DNA from: Pseudofrankia asymbiotica
GTDB lineage: Bacteria; Actinomycetota; Actinomycetes; Frankiales; Frankiaceae
Direction: 5' to 3'
Assembly: GCF_001983105.1 (NCBI RefSeq)
Contig: NZ_MOMC01000037.1
Coordinates: 93,339-98,642, forward strand
DNA length: 5,304 bases
Translations under genes and position numbers: made by a program
Notes under the pieces: model-generated
The model's database searches: none
Told to the model about the DNA's origin: nothing
The model's input: only the letters and a program-made list of their open reading frames with translations
Part shown: piece by piece, positions 1 through 5,304 of the stretch
Layout of the letters: each line of letters starts with the position of its first letter
Position numbering within the stretch: position 1 is the stretch's first letter

Positions 1-2
1 TG

Positions 3-1688
3 AACTCGGCTTTTAACCGAGTACGCGAGGCTGGCCGTCGGGCGAGGCTGCAGGGTGGTCGGATCGTCTTCCTCGGCCAGGAGGATGATGACGAGCTACC
101 GTGGCCGGAGTTCTTCGCGCAGGCGGAGGATGTGGCGGCCTGGCTGCAGAACGTCCGAGGTCTGGGGCGGGGTGGACGGGTAGTCATTCTGGGGCTGCCC
201 TCGCGGCCGGTCGTGACCGCGCTCGTAGGGGCGTGGCTGGCGGGCGCGAGTGTGACTGTCGCGCCGACGCCGGCCAGGACCACGGATCTTCAGACCTACG
301 TCGGGCAGACCCTGGCCCGGCTGGCGGCGCTCGGTGAGCCGCTGGTGCTGCTGGGAGCGCCGTACGACGCGCTGGCCGACGCGCTGGTGGCGGGGGGTGC
401 CCACGTCGAGCTGCTGGCCGACGCGCTGGCCGCCGAGCCCGTCGGGGTGTGGAAGGCGCCGGACCTGACCGCTGATGACCCGGCGATTCTGCAGTTCACC
501 AGCGGAACGACGTCCACCCCCAAGATCGTCCGGGTGAGTCACGGGAATCTCGCGGCGAACATCGCGGCGATCCGGGAGCGGATCCGTCACGACGAGGTCC
601 ATGACCGGTTGCTGACCTGGCTGCCGCTGTCGCATGACATGGGGCTGATCGGCGCGCTGGCGGTCCAGCTGACCTGTGGGCACTGTGACGTGCTCATCTC
701 CTCGCCGAACGACTATCTGGCTTCGCCATCGTCGTGGATGCGTAATGCGGCCCGCTATCGGGCGACGGTGCTGATGGGGCCCGCCTCGGCCTACGCGATG
801 GCCGGAAGGCTGTTGAAGACCGGCCCGGCACTCGACCTGTCATGCGTGAAGGTCGCGTTGTCCGGCGGCGAACCGATCGACCCGGAGGCGATCGAGGCAT
901 TCCTCGACGCGGCGGCGCGGCACGGGTTCCGGCGCGAGGCCTTCCTGCCCGCGTATGGCCTGGCCGAGGCCACCCTCGCGGTGACGATGCCCGACCCGTA
1001 TCGGGGGCTGCGGGTCGACGAGGTCGACGCGGACATCCTCGCCGACCAGCGGCGCGCCGAGCCGGCGCTCGGCGGCCGCCGGACGCGGCGGTTCGCCCGG
1101 CTCGGCGAGCCGGTACCGGGCACCCGGGTCCGGATCGTGGACCCCGTCACCGACGCGGACCGCCCGCAGCGATCGGTCGGTGAGATCCAGGTCGCCGGCC
1201 CGTCGATCGCCGGGTACCTCACCGAGACCCCCGACACCCCCGACGTCGCTGGCGGCGACGCTGGGGATGGCGGTCACACCCATTCCCGAGACCGCTGGCT
1301 CGCGACAGGCGATGTGGGCTACCTGGTCGACGGCGAGCTGGTCGTCTGCGGCCGCGCCAAGGATCTGATCATCATCGGGGGGCGGAACATCCACCCCGAA
1401 GAGGCCGAGCAGGCCGCCGCCACCGTGCCCGGGGTGCGCCCGGGCAACGCGGTCGCGTTCGCCACCCGGCGGGGTGGTGCCGCGACCGACAGCGTCACCG
1501 TCGCCTTCGAGCTGCGGCCTGGCCACGACGAGACGGACGTCCGGGGGCGGGTCACCGCCGCCGTCCTCGCCGCCGTCGGGGTCCGCCCAGCCGCCGTCCA
1601 CGCGCTACCACCTGGGTCGATCCCGAAGACCCCGTCCGGGAAGCTACAGCGTGCCGAGGCGGCGCGGCTGTGGGGAGGAGAGCAGTGA
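3..1688 (+). CDS. Fatty-acyl-AMP ligase (FAAL)-type adenylating enzyme, 5' end beyond window
   Basis: ANL-superfamily enzyme predicted to activate a fatty acid as acyl-AMP in the cytoplasm, normally for transfer to an acyl carrier protein. Numbering visible codons from base 3: P-loop TSGTTSTPK at 166-174; LPLSHDMGLIG at 207-217, whose HDMGLIG is typical of FAALs; YGLAEATL at 318-325; TGD at 435-437; hinge GRAKDLIIIGGRN from 451; and PKTPSGKLQR with the expected catalytic Lys547 (codon at 1641). The C-terminal subdomain (RPGNAVAF and following) is also FAAL-like. The first in-frame start candidate inside the window, GTG at 132, is probably not the real start: the frame is open back to the window edge, and codons upstream encode GGRIVFLGQ and LPWPEFFAQAEDVAAWL, which match the usual N-terminal strand and helix of the family. 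I therefore call it 5'-partial, 561 residues visible. Substrate cannot be read. An acyl-CoA ligase remains possible because the FAAL-specific insertion was not confirmed. Confidence 0.9.
   Translation, partial: NSAFNRVREAGRRARLQGGRIVFLGQEDDDELPWPEFFAQAEDVAAWLQNVRGLGRGGRVVILGLPSRPVVTALVGAWLAGASVTVAPTPARTTDLQTYVGQTLARLAALGEPLVLLGAPYDALADALVAGGAHVELLADALAAEPVGVWKAPDLTADDPAILQFTSGTTSTPKIVRVSHGNLAANIAAIRERIRHDEVHDRLLTWLPLSHDMGLIGALAVQLTCGHCDVLISSPNDYLASPSSWMRNAARYRATVLMGPASAYAMAGRLLKTGPALDLSCVKVALSGGEPIDPEAIEAFLDAAARHGFRREAFLPAYGLAEATLAVTMPDPYRGLRVDEVDADILADQRRAEPALGGRRTRRFARLGEPVPGTRVRIVDPVTDADRPQRSVGEIQVAGPSIAGYLTETPDTPDVAGGDAGDGGHTHSRDRWLATGDVGYLVDGELVVCGRAKDLIIIGGRNIHPEEAEQAAATVPGVRPGNAVAFATRRGGAATDSVTVAFELRPGHDETDVRGRVTAAVLAAVGVRPAAVHALPPGSIPKTPSGKLQRAEAARLWGGEQ
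1673..1680 (+). promoter_or_regulatory. Shine-Dalgarno site for the NTF2-like gene
   Basis: GGGAGGAG lies inside the last codons of the adenylating enzyme, four bases before the GTG at 1685. This decides the start: the alternative GTG at 1670 would sit upstream of the site and has no purine-rich box of its own. The arrangement implies that ribosomes finishing the ligase re-initiate on the next gene. Confidence 0.8.
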
Positions 1689-2134
1689 GCCGCGAGTCCG
1701 TCAGCCGGCAGGAACCCGTCGTCCTCGGCGACGGCGTCACGCAGGACCTCGCCCAGACCGCCACGGCCGCCGCCAGCCGCGTCCATGAGGCCTGGACCGC
1801 CCCGGACACCGGCAAGCGGGCCGCGCTGCTCGCCGAGGTGTGCGCCGATGACGTCGCCTATGCCAATCCACTCAAGAGCTGCGTCGGCCCGCGGGCCCTC
1901 GCCGAGCTGATCGGTGAGCTGACCGCGGCCTACCCCGGTTACCTACCCGTCCGCACCTCCGGCGTGGACGCGCACCACGACGCCGTCCGCTACGCCTGGG
2001 CGCTGCGCGACCGCGCCGGCCAGTCCGTCCTCACCGGCGTCGAGATCGTTCGTTTCACCCCGGAGGGCCGGCTGACCTCGATCGTGTCCTTCTTCGGTGA
2101 GCCCCCACAGATCCGCTACACCTACCAGGCCTGA
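1685..2134 (+). CDS. SnoaL/NTF2-like small protein
   Basis: 149 residues, a length usual for single-domain NTF2-like (SnoaL-like) proteins, which form a cone-shaped alpha+beta fold used as enzyme, isomerase/cyclase or ligand binder. Visible fold features are an N-terminal helix ending in a run with W37 (residues 22-52), the VAYANPLKSCVGPRALAELI stretch at 58-77, and the paired C-terminal strands with VRYAWALRD (101-109), VEIVRFTPEGRLTSIVSFFG (119-138). The D/G-R-(I/L)-x-x-I-x-x-F-F-G ending is characteristic. The start is GTG at 1685, which overlaps the ligase stop as GTGA behind a strong Shine-Dalgarno site. The P450 gene begins four bases after its stop, so the three genes are probably co-transcribed. 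The family does not fix a reaction. In this setting it may act on, or carry, the oxidised or activated lipid intermediate, which is inference. No signal peptide or membrane segment is seen. Confidence 0.8.
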   Translation: MSRESVSRQEPVVLGDGVTQDLAQTATAAASRVHEAWTAPDTGKRAALLAEVCADDVAYANPLKSCVGPRALAELIGELTAAYPGYLPVRTSGVDAHHDAVRYAWALRDRAGQSVLTGVEIVRFTPEGRLTSIVSFFGEPPQIRYTYQA

Positions 2135-2138
2135 GGCC

Positions 2139-3431
2139 GTGACCCTCGCCGCGAGCGCCGACGCGGCCGGCGACGCCGCCGCGGCGTCGCCGGGGCCGGT
2201 CTGGCCTTCGAGCCGCCGGTTCCGCGACGCCTCGCCTGATCAGAAGCTCGCCTACCTGGCCCGGCTGCGCGAGGACCCCGGCCTCCCCGTCTTCGACGAG
2301 CCGGCGATCCCCGGCCTGCCTCGCGGCGGTGGCTACCAGGCACTCACCCGCTACGCCGACGTCGCCGAGGCCTCCCGCCGCCCCGCCGACTTCCGCTCCG
2401 GCCTCGGCGCCCTGTGGATCAACGATCTTCCCGCTGACTTCAACGAGTTCTTCGGGTCGATCATCAACATGGACAACCCCCGCCACGGCCGGCTACGCGG
2501 CCTCGTCGCGGCCGCGTTCACTCCCCGGACCCTGCGCACCCTGCGCGGCCACATCGAACAGGCCGCCACCGACACGGTCCGCGCCGCCGCGGGCCGGCGG
2601 ATCGACATCGTCAGCGACCTCGCGACGCCGTTTCCCCTCGCCGTCATCTGCGACCTGCTGGGCGTCCCGGACAACGACCGCGCTGGCCTCCTGGCCGCCT
2701 CCAACGTGATCGTCTCCGGCGGGGATCCCGAGCTGGTCCCCGACCAGCAGGACCCGATCCGCGCCTACCTCGACGCTGGCACGTTTCTCGCCGGCCTGGC
2801 CACCGACCTCGCCGAGCACCGCCGTCACCACCCCACTGACGACCTGCTCACCACCCTCGTCCAGGCCGAGGTCGACGGCAACCGCCTGACCACCCGCGAG
2901 ATCGCCTCGTTCTTCACCCTCCTCGCCTTCGCCGGCCAGGAGACGACCCGCAACGCCATCGCCCTCGGCCTCTGGGCCCTGCACACCCACCCGGACGCCC
3001 GCGCCGCCTGGGCCGCCGACTACGACCGTCTCGCCCCCACCGCCGTCAACGAGATCGTCCGCTACACAAGCCCCGTCGCCCTCATGCGCCGCACCGCGAC
3101 CCGCGAGACCACCCTCGGCGGCCACCACCTCGACGCCGGCGACAAGATCGTGCTGTACTACGCCGCCGCCAACCGCGACCCCGCCGTCTTCCCCGACCCC
3201 GACCAGCTCGACCTCACCCGCGACCCCAACCCCCACCTCGGCTTCGGCGGCCCGGGACCGCATTACTGCCTCGGCGCTCACCTCGCCCGCACGGAACTCA
3301 CCGTCATCTTCCGCGAGATCTTCCGCCAGCTCCCGGGTCTGACGATCACCGGCCCGCCCGAACACCTCCGCTCCACCTCCGTCAATGGCCTCAAGCACCT
3401 CCCCGCCACAACCACGCCGAATCCGAGCTGA
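2139..3431 (+). CDS. Cytochrome P450, CYP124/CYP125-like
   Basis: A 430-residue soluble bacterial P450, predicted to hydroxylate its substrate with O2 and electrons from a ferredoxin/reductase encoded elsewhere. All hallmarks are present: C-helix DNPRHGRLRG from 112 with H116 and R120; I-helix AGQETTRNAI from 265 with the acid-alcohol pair E268/T269; ExxR at E305-R308 (EIVRY); and heme loop GFGGPGPHYCLG with thiolate Cys377 (codon at 3267). That loop is one residue longer between Phe and Gly than the common FGxGxHxC pattern. This longer form, the ETTRN of the I-helix, and the C-terminal EHLRSTSVNGLKH (408-420) recall the mycobacterial CYP124/CYP125 enzymes, which oxidise terminal methyl groups of branched lipids and sterol side chains. 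The exact substrate is not known. Start: GTG at 2139, four bases past the previous stop, with only a weak AGG/GAGG behind it. An in-frame GTG at 2097 inside the previous gene would add 14 residues but has no ribosome site. Confidence 0.95.
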   Translation: MTLAASADAAGDAAAASPGPVWPSSRRFRDASPDQKLAYLARLREDPGLPVFDEPAIPGLPRGGGYQALTRYADVAEASRRPADFRSGLGALWINDLPADFNEFFGSIINMDNPRHGRLRGLVAAAFTPRTLRTLRGHIEQAATDTVRAAAGRRIDIVSDLATPFPLAVICDLLGVPDNDRAGLLAASNVIVSGGDPELVPDQQDPIRAYLDAGTFLAGLATDLAEHRRHHPTDDLLTTLVQAEVDGNRLTTREIASFFTLLAFAGQETTRNAIALGLWALHTHPDARAAWAADYDRLAPTAVNEIVRYTSPVALMRRTATRETTLGGHHLDAGDKIVLYYAAANRDPAVFPDPDQLDLTRDPNPHLGFGGPGPHYCLGAHLARTELTVIFREIFRQLPGLTITGPPEHLRSTSVNGLKHLPATTTPNPS

Positions 3432-3505
3432 TCCCACCGCCCCACCGCCGAGTCCAGGGCCCGAGGTCTGATCCCGCCCAGGTCGCGAAGCCAGCAGCGT
3501 TGGCT

Positions 3506-3539
3506 ACGGACAGTTACAGTCCGACCACAGACTGTCCGT
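3506..3539 (+). promoter_or_regulatory. Perfect 9-bp inverted repeat abutting a ribosome site
   Basis: ACGGACAGT (3506-3514) and ACTGTCCGT (3531-3539) are exact reverse complements separated by 16 bases. The right arm ends one base before the AAGGGG ribosome site of the small membrane-protein gene. A second, shorter pairing is possible between CGGAC (3507-3511) and GTCCG (3519-3523), which would exclude the long stem. There is no T-run after the stem, so an intrinsic terminator is unlikely. It could be a repressor operator near a promoter, or an mRNA hairpin affecting translation or RNA stability. The repeat is seen; any role is inference. Confidence 0.55.
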
Positions 3540-3540
3540 G

Positions 3541-3546
3541 AAGGGG
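3541..3546 (+). promoter_or_regulatory. Shine-Dalgarno site for the small membrane protein
   Basis: AAGGGG sits five bases upstream of the GTG at 3552 and supports that start over the in-frame ATG at 3558. It also supports the short reading frame being a real gene rather than a chance one. Confidence 0.65.
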
Positions 3547-3551
3547 TTGGC

Positions 3552-3719
3552 GTGACGATGAAGGCTGTACTGCCATGGGCATTCTGGATCTTCGCGGCCT
3601 TCTACGTCATGACCGCGCCCAGCGACGCCGCGGCTCTCGTGCACACGGCGGTCGGCTGGCTCGGCGCGCTCGGCAGCGGCCTGTCCACCGTCGTCACCGA
3701 CGCGACCAGCTCCGCCTGA
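3552..3719 (+). CDS. Small hydrophobic membrane protein, 55 residues
   Basis: A short reading frame with its own ribosome site and a credible membrane-protein composition. After MTMK there is a hydrophobic, aromatic-rich segment VLPWAFWIFAAFYVMTA (residues 6-22) that reads as one transmembrane helix or an uncleaved signal anchor. A PSD turn follows, then a second moderately hydrophobic or amphipathic stretch AALVHTAVGWLGALGSGLSTVV (27-48) and a short polar tail. Helix-turn-helix miniproteins of this build, often beginning MK and with an FWxFxxFYxxTxPxxAA pattern, are common in actinomycete genomes, but I know of no assigned function. It lies 120 bases after the P450 and 120 bases before serA, so it is probably its own unit rather than part of either operon. 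A Sec signal peptide cut after the TAPSDAA region is an alternative, leaving a tiny secreted peptide. Confidence 0.65.
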   Translation: MTMKAVLPWAFWIFAAFYVMTAPSDAAALVHTAVGWLGALGSGLSTVVTDATSSA

Positions 3720-3826
3720 ACCAGCCACGAACGGTGTCGCCGACGGCCGGTGATGATCGGCCCGCGTGCTGCGCCGAGGACCGGCCGCCGGCTTCGTAGA
3801 CTGCGAGAGACCTGTCACCTGCCGAT

Positions 3827-3831
3827 GAGGG
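3827..3831 (+). promoter_or_regulatory. Shine-Dalgarno site deciding the serA start
   Basis: GAGGG lies eight bases before the GTG at 3840. The competing in-frame ATG at 3825 overlaps this box and has only a GAGAGA 14 bases upstream, so the GTG is preferred. The GTG start also gives the family-typical N-terminus MRALLLENVHP. Confidence 0.6.
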
Positions 3832-3839
3832 CCTCTGCC

Positions 3840-5036
3840 GTGCGCGCGCTGTTGCTAGAGAACGTCCACCCGGACGCCGCGAGGATTCTCGAGACCGCCG
3901 GCGCGGAGGTCGAGACGATCGACCGCGCGCTCGACCCTCGGGCGCTGGCCTCGGCCCTGGCGGGCGTCCAGCTGCTGGGGATCAGGTCGAAGACCGAGGT
4001 CACCGAGGCGGTGTTCGACGAGGCGCCGGACCTGCTCGCCGTCGGCGCGTTCTGCATCGGTACCAACCAGATAGATCTCGGCGCCGCGCGCGAGCGAGGC
4101 GTCGCCGTGTTCAACGCGCCTTTCTCCAACACCCGCAGCGTGGTCGAGCTCGCGCTCGCGGAGATCATCGCGTTGACGCGGCGGTTGACCCTCAAGAACA
4201 CCGCCATGCACGCGGGCGTGTGGGACAAGTCGGCCGAGGCGGCCCACGAGGTCCGCGGCCGCCGCCTCGGCATCGTCGGCTACGGCAACATCGGCGCGCA
4301 GCTGTCGGTGCTGGCCGAGGCGCTCGGCATGAGCGTGTACTTCTACGACACCGCCGACAAGCTGGCGCTCGGCAATGCCCGCCGCTGTGACAGCCTCGAC
4401 GAGCTGCTGGCGGTCGCGGACGTCGTGACCCTTCATGTGGACGGGCGCGCCGGCAACAGCGGGATGTTCGGCGCCGAGCAGTTCGCCCGCATGCGGCCCG
4501 GCAGCCTTTTCCTCAACCTCTCGCGCGGCTTCGTCGTGGACCATGGCGCGCTGCGCGCGCGGGTGGAGAGCGGGCATCTCGCCGGCGCGGCGATCGACGT
4601 CTTCCCGCAGGAGCCGGCCGGGCGCGGCGACGAGTTCCGCTCCGAGCTGCGAGACCTGCCGAACGTGATCCTCACGCCGCACATCGCGGGCTCGACCGAG
4701 GAGGCCCAGCAGGACATCGGCCGCTACGTCGCGGGCAAGCTGCGGGACTACCAGTTCGAGGGCGGCACCTCCATGAGCGTCAACCTGCCGCACCTCGCGC
4801 TGCCGCCGCGGCCGGGCGGACGTCGGATCGCCCACCTGCACCGCAACGTGCCGGGCGTGCTCGCGAAGATCAACAGCTTGCTGGCCGAGCACAAGGTCAA
4901 CATCGACGGCCAGCTCCTCGACACCCGCGGCGAGTACGGGTACGTCCTGACCGACATAGCTGTCGACTACCCGGCAGCCGTCCTCGGCTCGCTGGCCGCG
5001 ATGCCGGAGACCGTCCGGGTCCGGCTGCTGGGATGA
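3840..5036 (+). CDS. serA: D-3-phosphoglycerate dehydrogenase, short ACT-domain type
   Basis: Predicted cytosolic enzyme that oxidises 3-phosphoglycerate to 3-phosphohydroxypyruvate with NAD+, the first step of serine synthesis. 398 residues, close to the E. coli enzyme and well below the roughly 530-residue long form found in mycobacteria. The N-terminal catalytic part carries FCIGTNQIDL and FNAPFSNTRSVVEL, near-identical to E. coli SerA. The Rossmann motif GYGNIG is at 147-152. Catalytic Arg229, Glu258 and His281 have the same spacing (29 and 23) as E. coli Arg240/Glu269/His292. A C-terminal ACT domain (about 328-398) keeps His334, Asn336 and Asn354, which match the E. coli serine-binding His344, Asn346 and Asn364, so feedback inhibition by serine is likely. 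The start is GTG at 3840; ATG at 3825 would add five residues. Its stop overlaps the start of a damaged FAD-oxidase gene (ATGA), implying a former or present operon. Confidence 0.96.
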   Translation: MRALLLENVHPDAARILETAGAEVETIDRALDPRALASALAGVQLLGIRSKTEVTEAVFDEAPDLLAVGAFCIGTNQIDLGAARERGVAVFNAPFSNTRSVVELALAEIIALTRRLTLKNTAMHAGVWDKSAEAAHEVRGRRLGIVGYGNIGAQLSVLAEALGMSVYFYDTADKLALGNARRCDSLDELLAVADVVTLHVDGRAGNSGMFGAEQFARMRPGSLFLNLSRGFVVDHGALRARVESGHLAGAAIDVFPQEPAGRGDEFRSELRDLPNVILTPHIAGSTEEAQQDIGRYVAGKLRDYQFEGGTSMSVNLPHLALPPRPGGRRIAHLHRNVPGVLAKINSLLAEHKVNIDGQLLDTRGEYGYVLTDIAVDYPAAVLGSLAAMPETVRVRLLG

Positions 5037-5304
5037 GCTCGCCCAGCGCCGGGCTTACGCCAGCCGGCGGCGCGGCGGCGACCTCCGGCGCGGCGGCAAC
5101 CCCCGGCGCGGCCGCAACCCCGGACGGGAACCAGAACGAGGGATACCGCACGTCAACGTGCTCGATGCGACCAGCGCGGCCGAGGCCGTGACGGACGCCG
5201 TGCCGCGGCTCATCGCGGCGCACAGCGGGAGCATCAGCGCCGAGCACGGCGTCGGCCGGGCCAGGCACGCGTGGCTGGGGCTGTCCCGGCCGTCTCAGGA
5301 GATC
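5033..5304 (+). pseudogene. Broken FAD-linked oxidase (D-2-hydroxyglutarate/D-lactate dehydrogenase family), runs off window
   Basis: Two parts in different frames. The first is an ATG at 5033 that overlaps the serA stop as ATGA and opens an Ala/Thr/Pro-rich frame (MSSPSAGLTPAGG), ending at TGA 5189-5191. The second, in the +1 frame relative to it, is open to the window edge and reads HVNVLDATSAAEAV from 5149 and GSISAEHGVGRARHAWLG from 5227. These match the C-terminal domain of FAD-linked oxidases, which normally show GDGN-LHVNV and then SAEHGIG. The metal-binding His of HVNV (5149) and Glu of SAEHG (5242) are present, but the earlier His of the GHxGDGN segment is not. An intact protein has roughly 350 residues before HVNV; here only about 110 bases separate it from serA. 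I infer a large internal deletion plus frameshift. An assembly error, or a short surviving C-terminal gene started at GTG 5158, are alternatives. Confidence 0.7.
5068..5121 (+). repeat. Three 18-bp direct tandem repeats
   Basis: Three head-to-tail units occupy 5068-5085 (CGGCGCGGCGGCGACCTC), 5086-5103 (CGGCGCGGCGGCAACCCC) and 5104-5121 (CGGCGCGGCCGCAACCCC). Units 2 and 3 differ at one base, and unit 1 differs from unit 2 at three. The unit length is a multiple of three, so in the frame opened by ATG 5033 the array encodes GAAATS/GAAATP-type repeats. It lies just before the apparent deletion joint in the FAD-oxidase remnant and could vary in copy number by slippage. Confidence 0.88.

Noticed and set aside
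840..1601. Minus-strand frame of 253 codons opposite the adenylating enzyme
   Set aside because: Asp/Gly/Arg/Pro-rich, no family motifs, and it opposes the conserved adenylation motifs on the + strand.
2493..3437. Long open frame of 314 codons on the minus strand opposite the P450
   Set aside because: It mirrors a gene with nearly all G/C third positions, which keeps antisense frames open. The translation is Gly/Val/Glu-rich with no recognisable domain.
3432..3505. Terminator after the P450 gene
   Set aside because: I found no strong stem followed by a T-run; the end of the P450 transcript cannot be placed.
3745..3762. Short stem GGCCG / CGGCC with an 8-base loop after the small membrane-protein gene
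   Set aside because: Only five base pairs, no T-run, and such pairings are frequent by chance in DNA this rich in G and C; not enough for a terminator.
3797..3802. TAGACT as a possible -10 box upstream of serA
   Set aside because: No convincing -35 hexamer at the right distance, so a promoter cannot be supported by eye.
3855..4892. Long open frame of 345 codons on the minus strand opposite serA
   Set aside because: Same high-GC shadow effect; serA on the + strand explains the sequence completely.
4897..5268. Minus-strand frame with GVAAAPGVAAAP repeats
   Set aside because: The repeats come from the 18-bp DNA array; the frame also covers the serA ACT domain and the FAD-oxidase motifs in antisense, so it is most likely not a gene.
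1..5304. CRISPR arrays, tRNA or rRNA genes, insertion-sequence ends
   Set aside because: No regularly spaced repeats, cloverleaf-like segments, transposase motifs or terminal inverted repeats were seen in the window.

Overview
The window reads as a very GC-rich actinomycete chromosome. Third codon positions are strongly G/C, GTG starts are common, genes are tightly packed and all lie on the + strand, and the protein families are typical of Actinobacteria. A Frankia-like or Streptomyces-like source is plausible, but I cannot fix the genus from this sequence alone.

Positions 1-3431 hold a compact three-gene unit. The first gene encodes a fatty-acyl-AMP ligase (FAAL)-type adenylating enzyme whose 5' end lies outside the window. 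It overlaps by four bases (GTGA) a small NTF2/SnoaL-like protein. Four bases after that stop codon begins a cytochrome P450 whose heme loop and C-terminus resemble the CYP124/CYP125 group of lipid and sterol omega-hydroxylases. The spacing implies one transcript with translational coupling. Taken together, the genes suggest activation of a fatty acid as acyl-AMP, oxidation by the P450, and a step or binding role for the NTF2-fold protein. No acyl carrier protein, ferredoxin or transporter is visible, so the pathway continues outside the window or depends on partners elsewhere.

Positions 3432-3839 hold two intergenic stretches of about 120 bases around a previously easy-to-miss 55-residue membrane-protein gene. 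That gene has a good ribosome binding site, and a perfect 9-bp inverted repeat sits directly upstream of it. A shorter hairpin competes for the same bases.

Positions 3840-5036 encode a complete short-form (E. coli-type, with ACT domain) D-3-phosphoglycerate dehydrogenase, SerA. Its catalytic Arg/Glu/His triad and serine-binding residues are intact. Directly behind it, starting at an ATGA overlap, lies what looks like a broken FAD-linked oxidase of the D-2-hydroxyglutarate dehydrogenase / D-lactate dehydrogenase family. A short Ala/Thr/Pro-rich N-terminal stretch, containing three 18-bp tandem repeats, is followed in another frame by the family's C-terminal HVNV and SAEHGVG motifs. Most of the gene is missing between them. 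Because SerA and D-2-hydroxyglutarate dehydrogenase are known to work as a coupled pair in serine synthesis in some bacteria, the pairing and its apparent damage are the most notable biology here.
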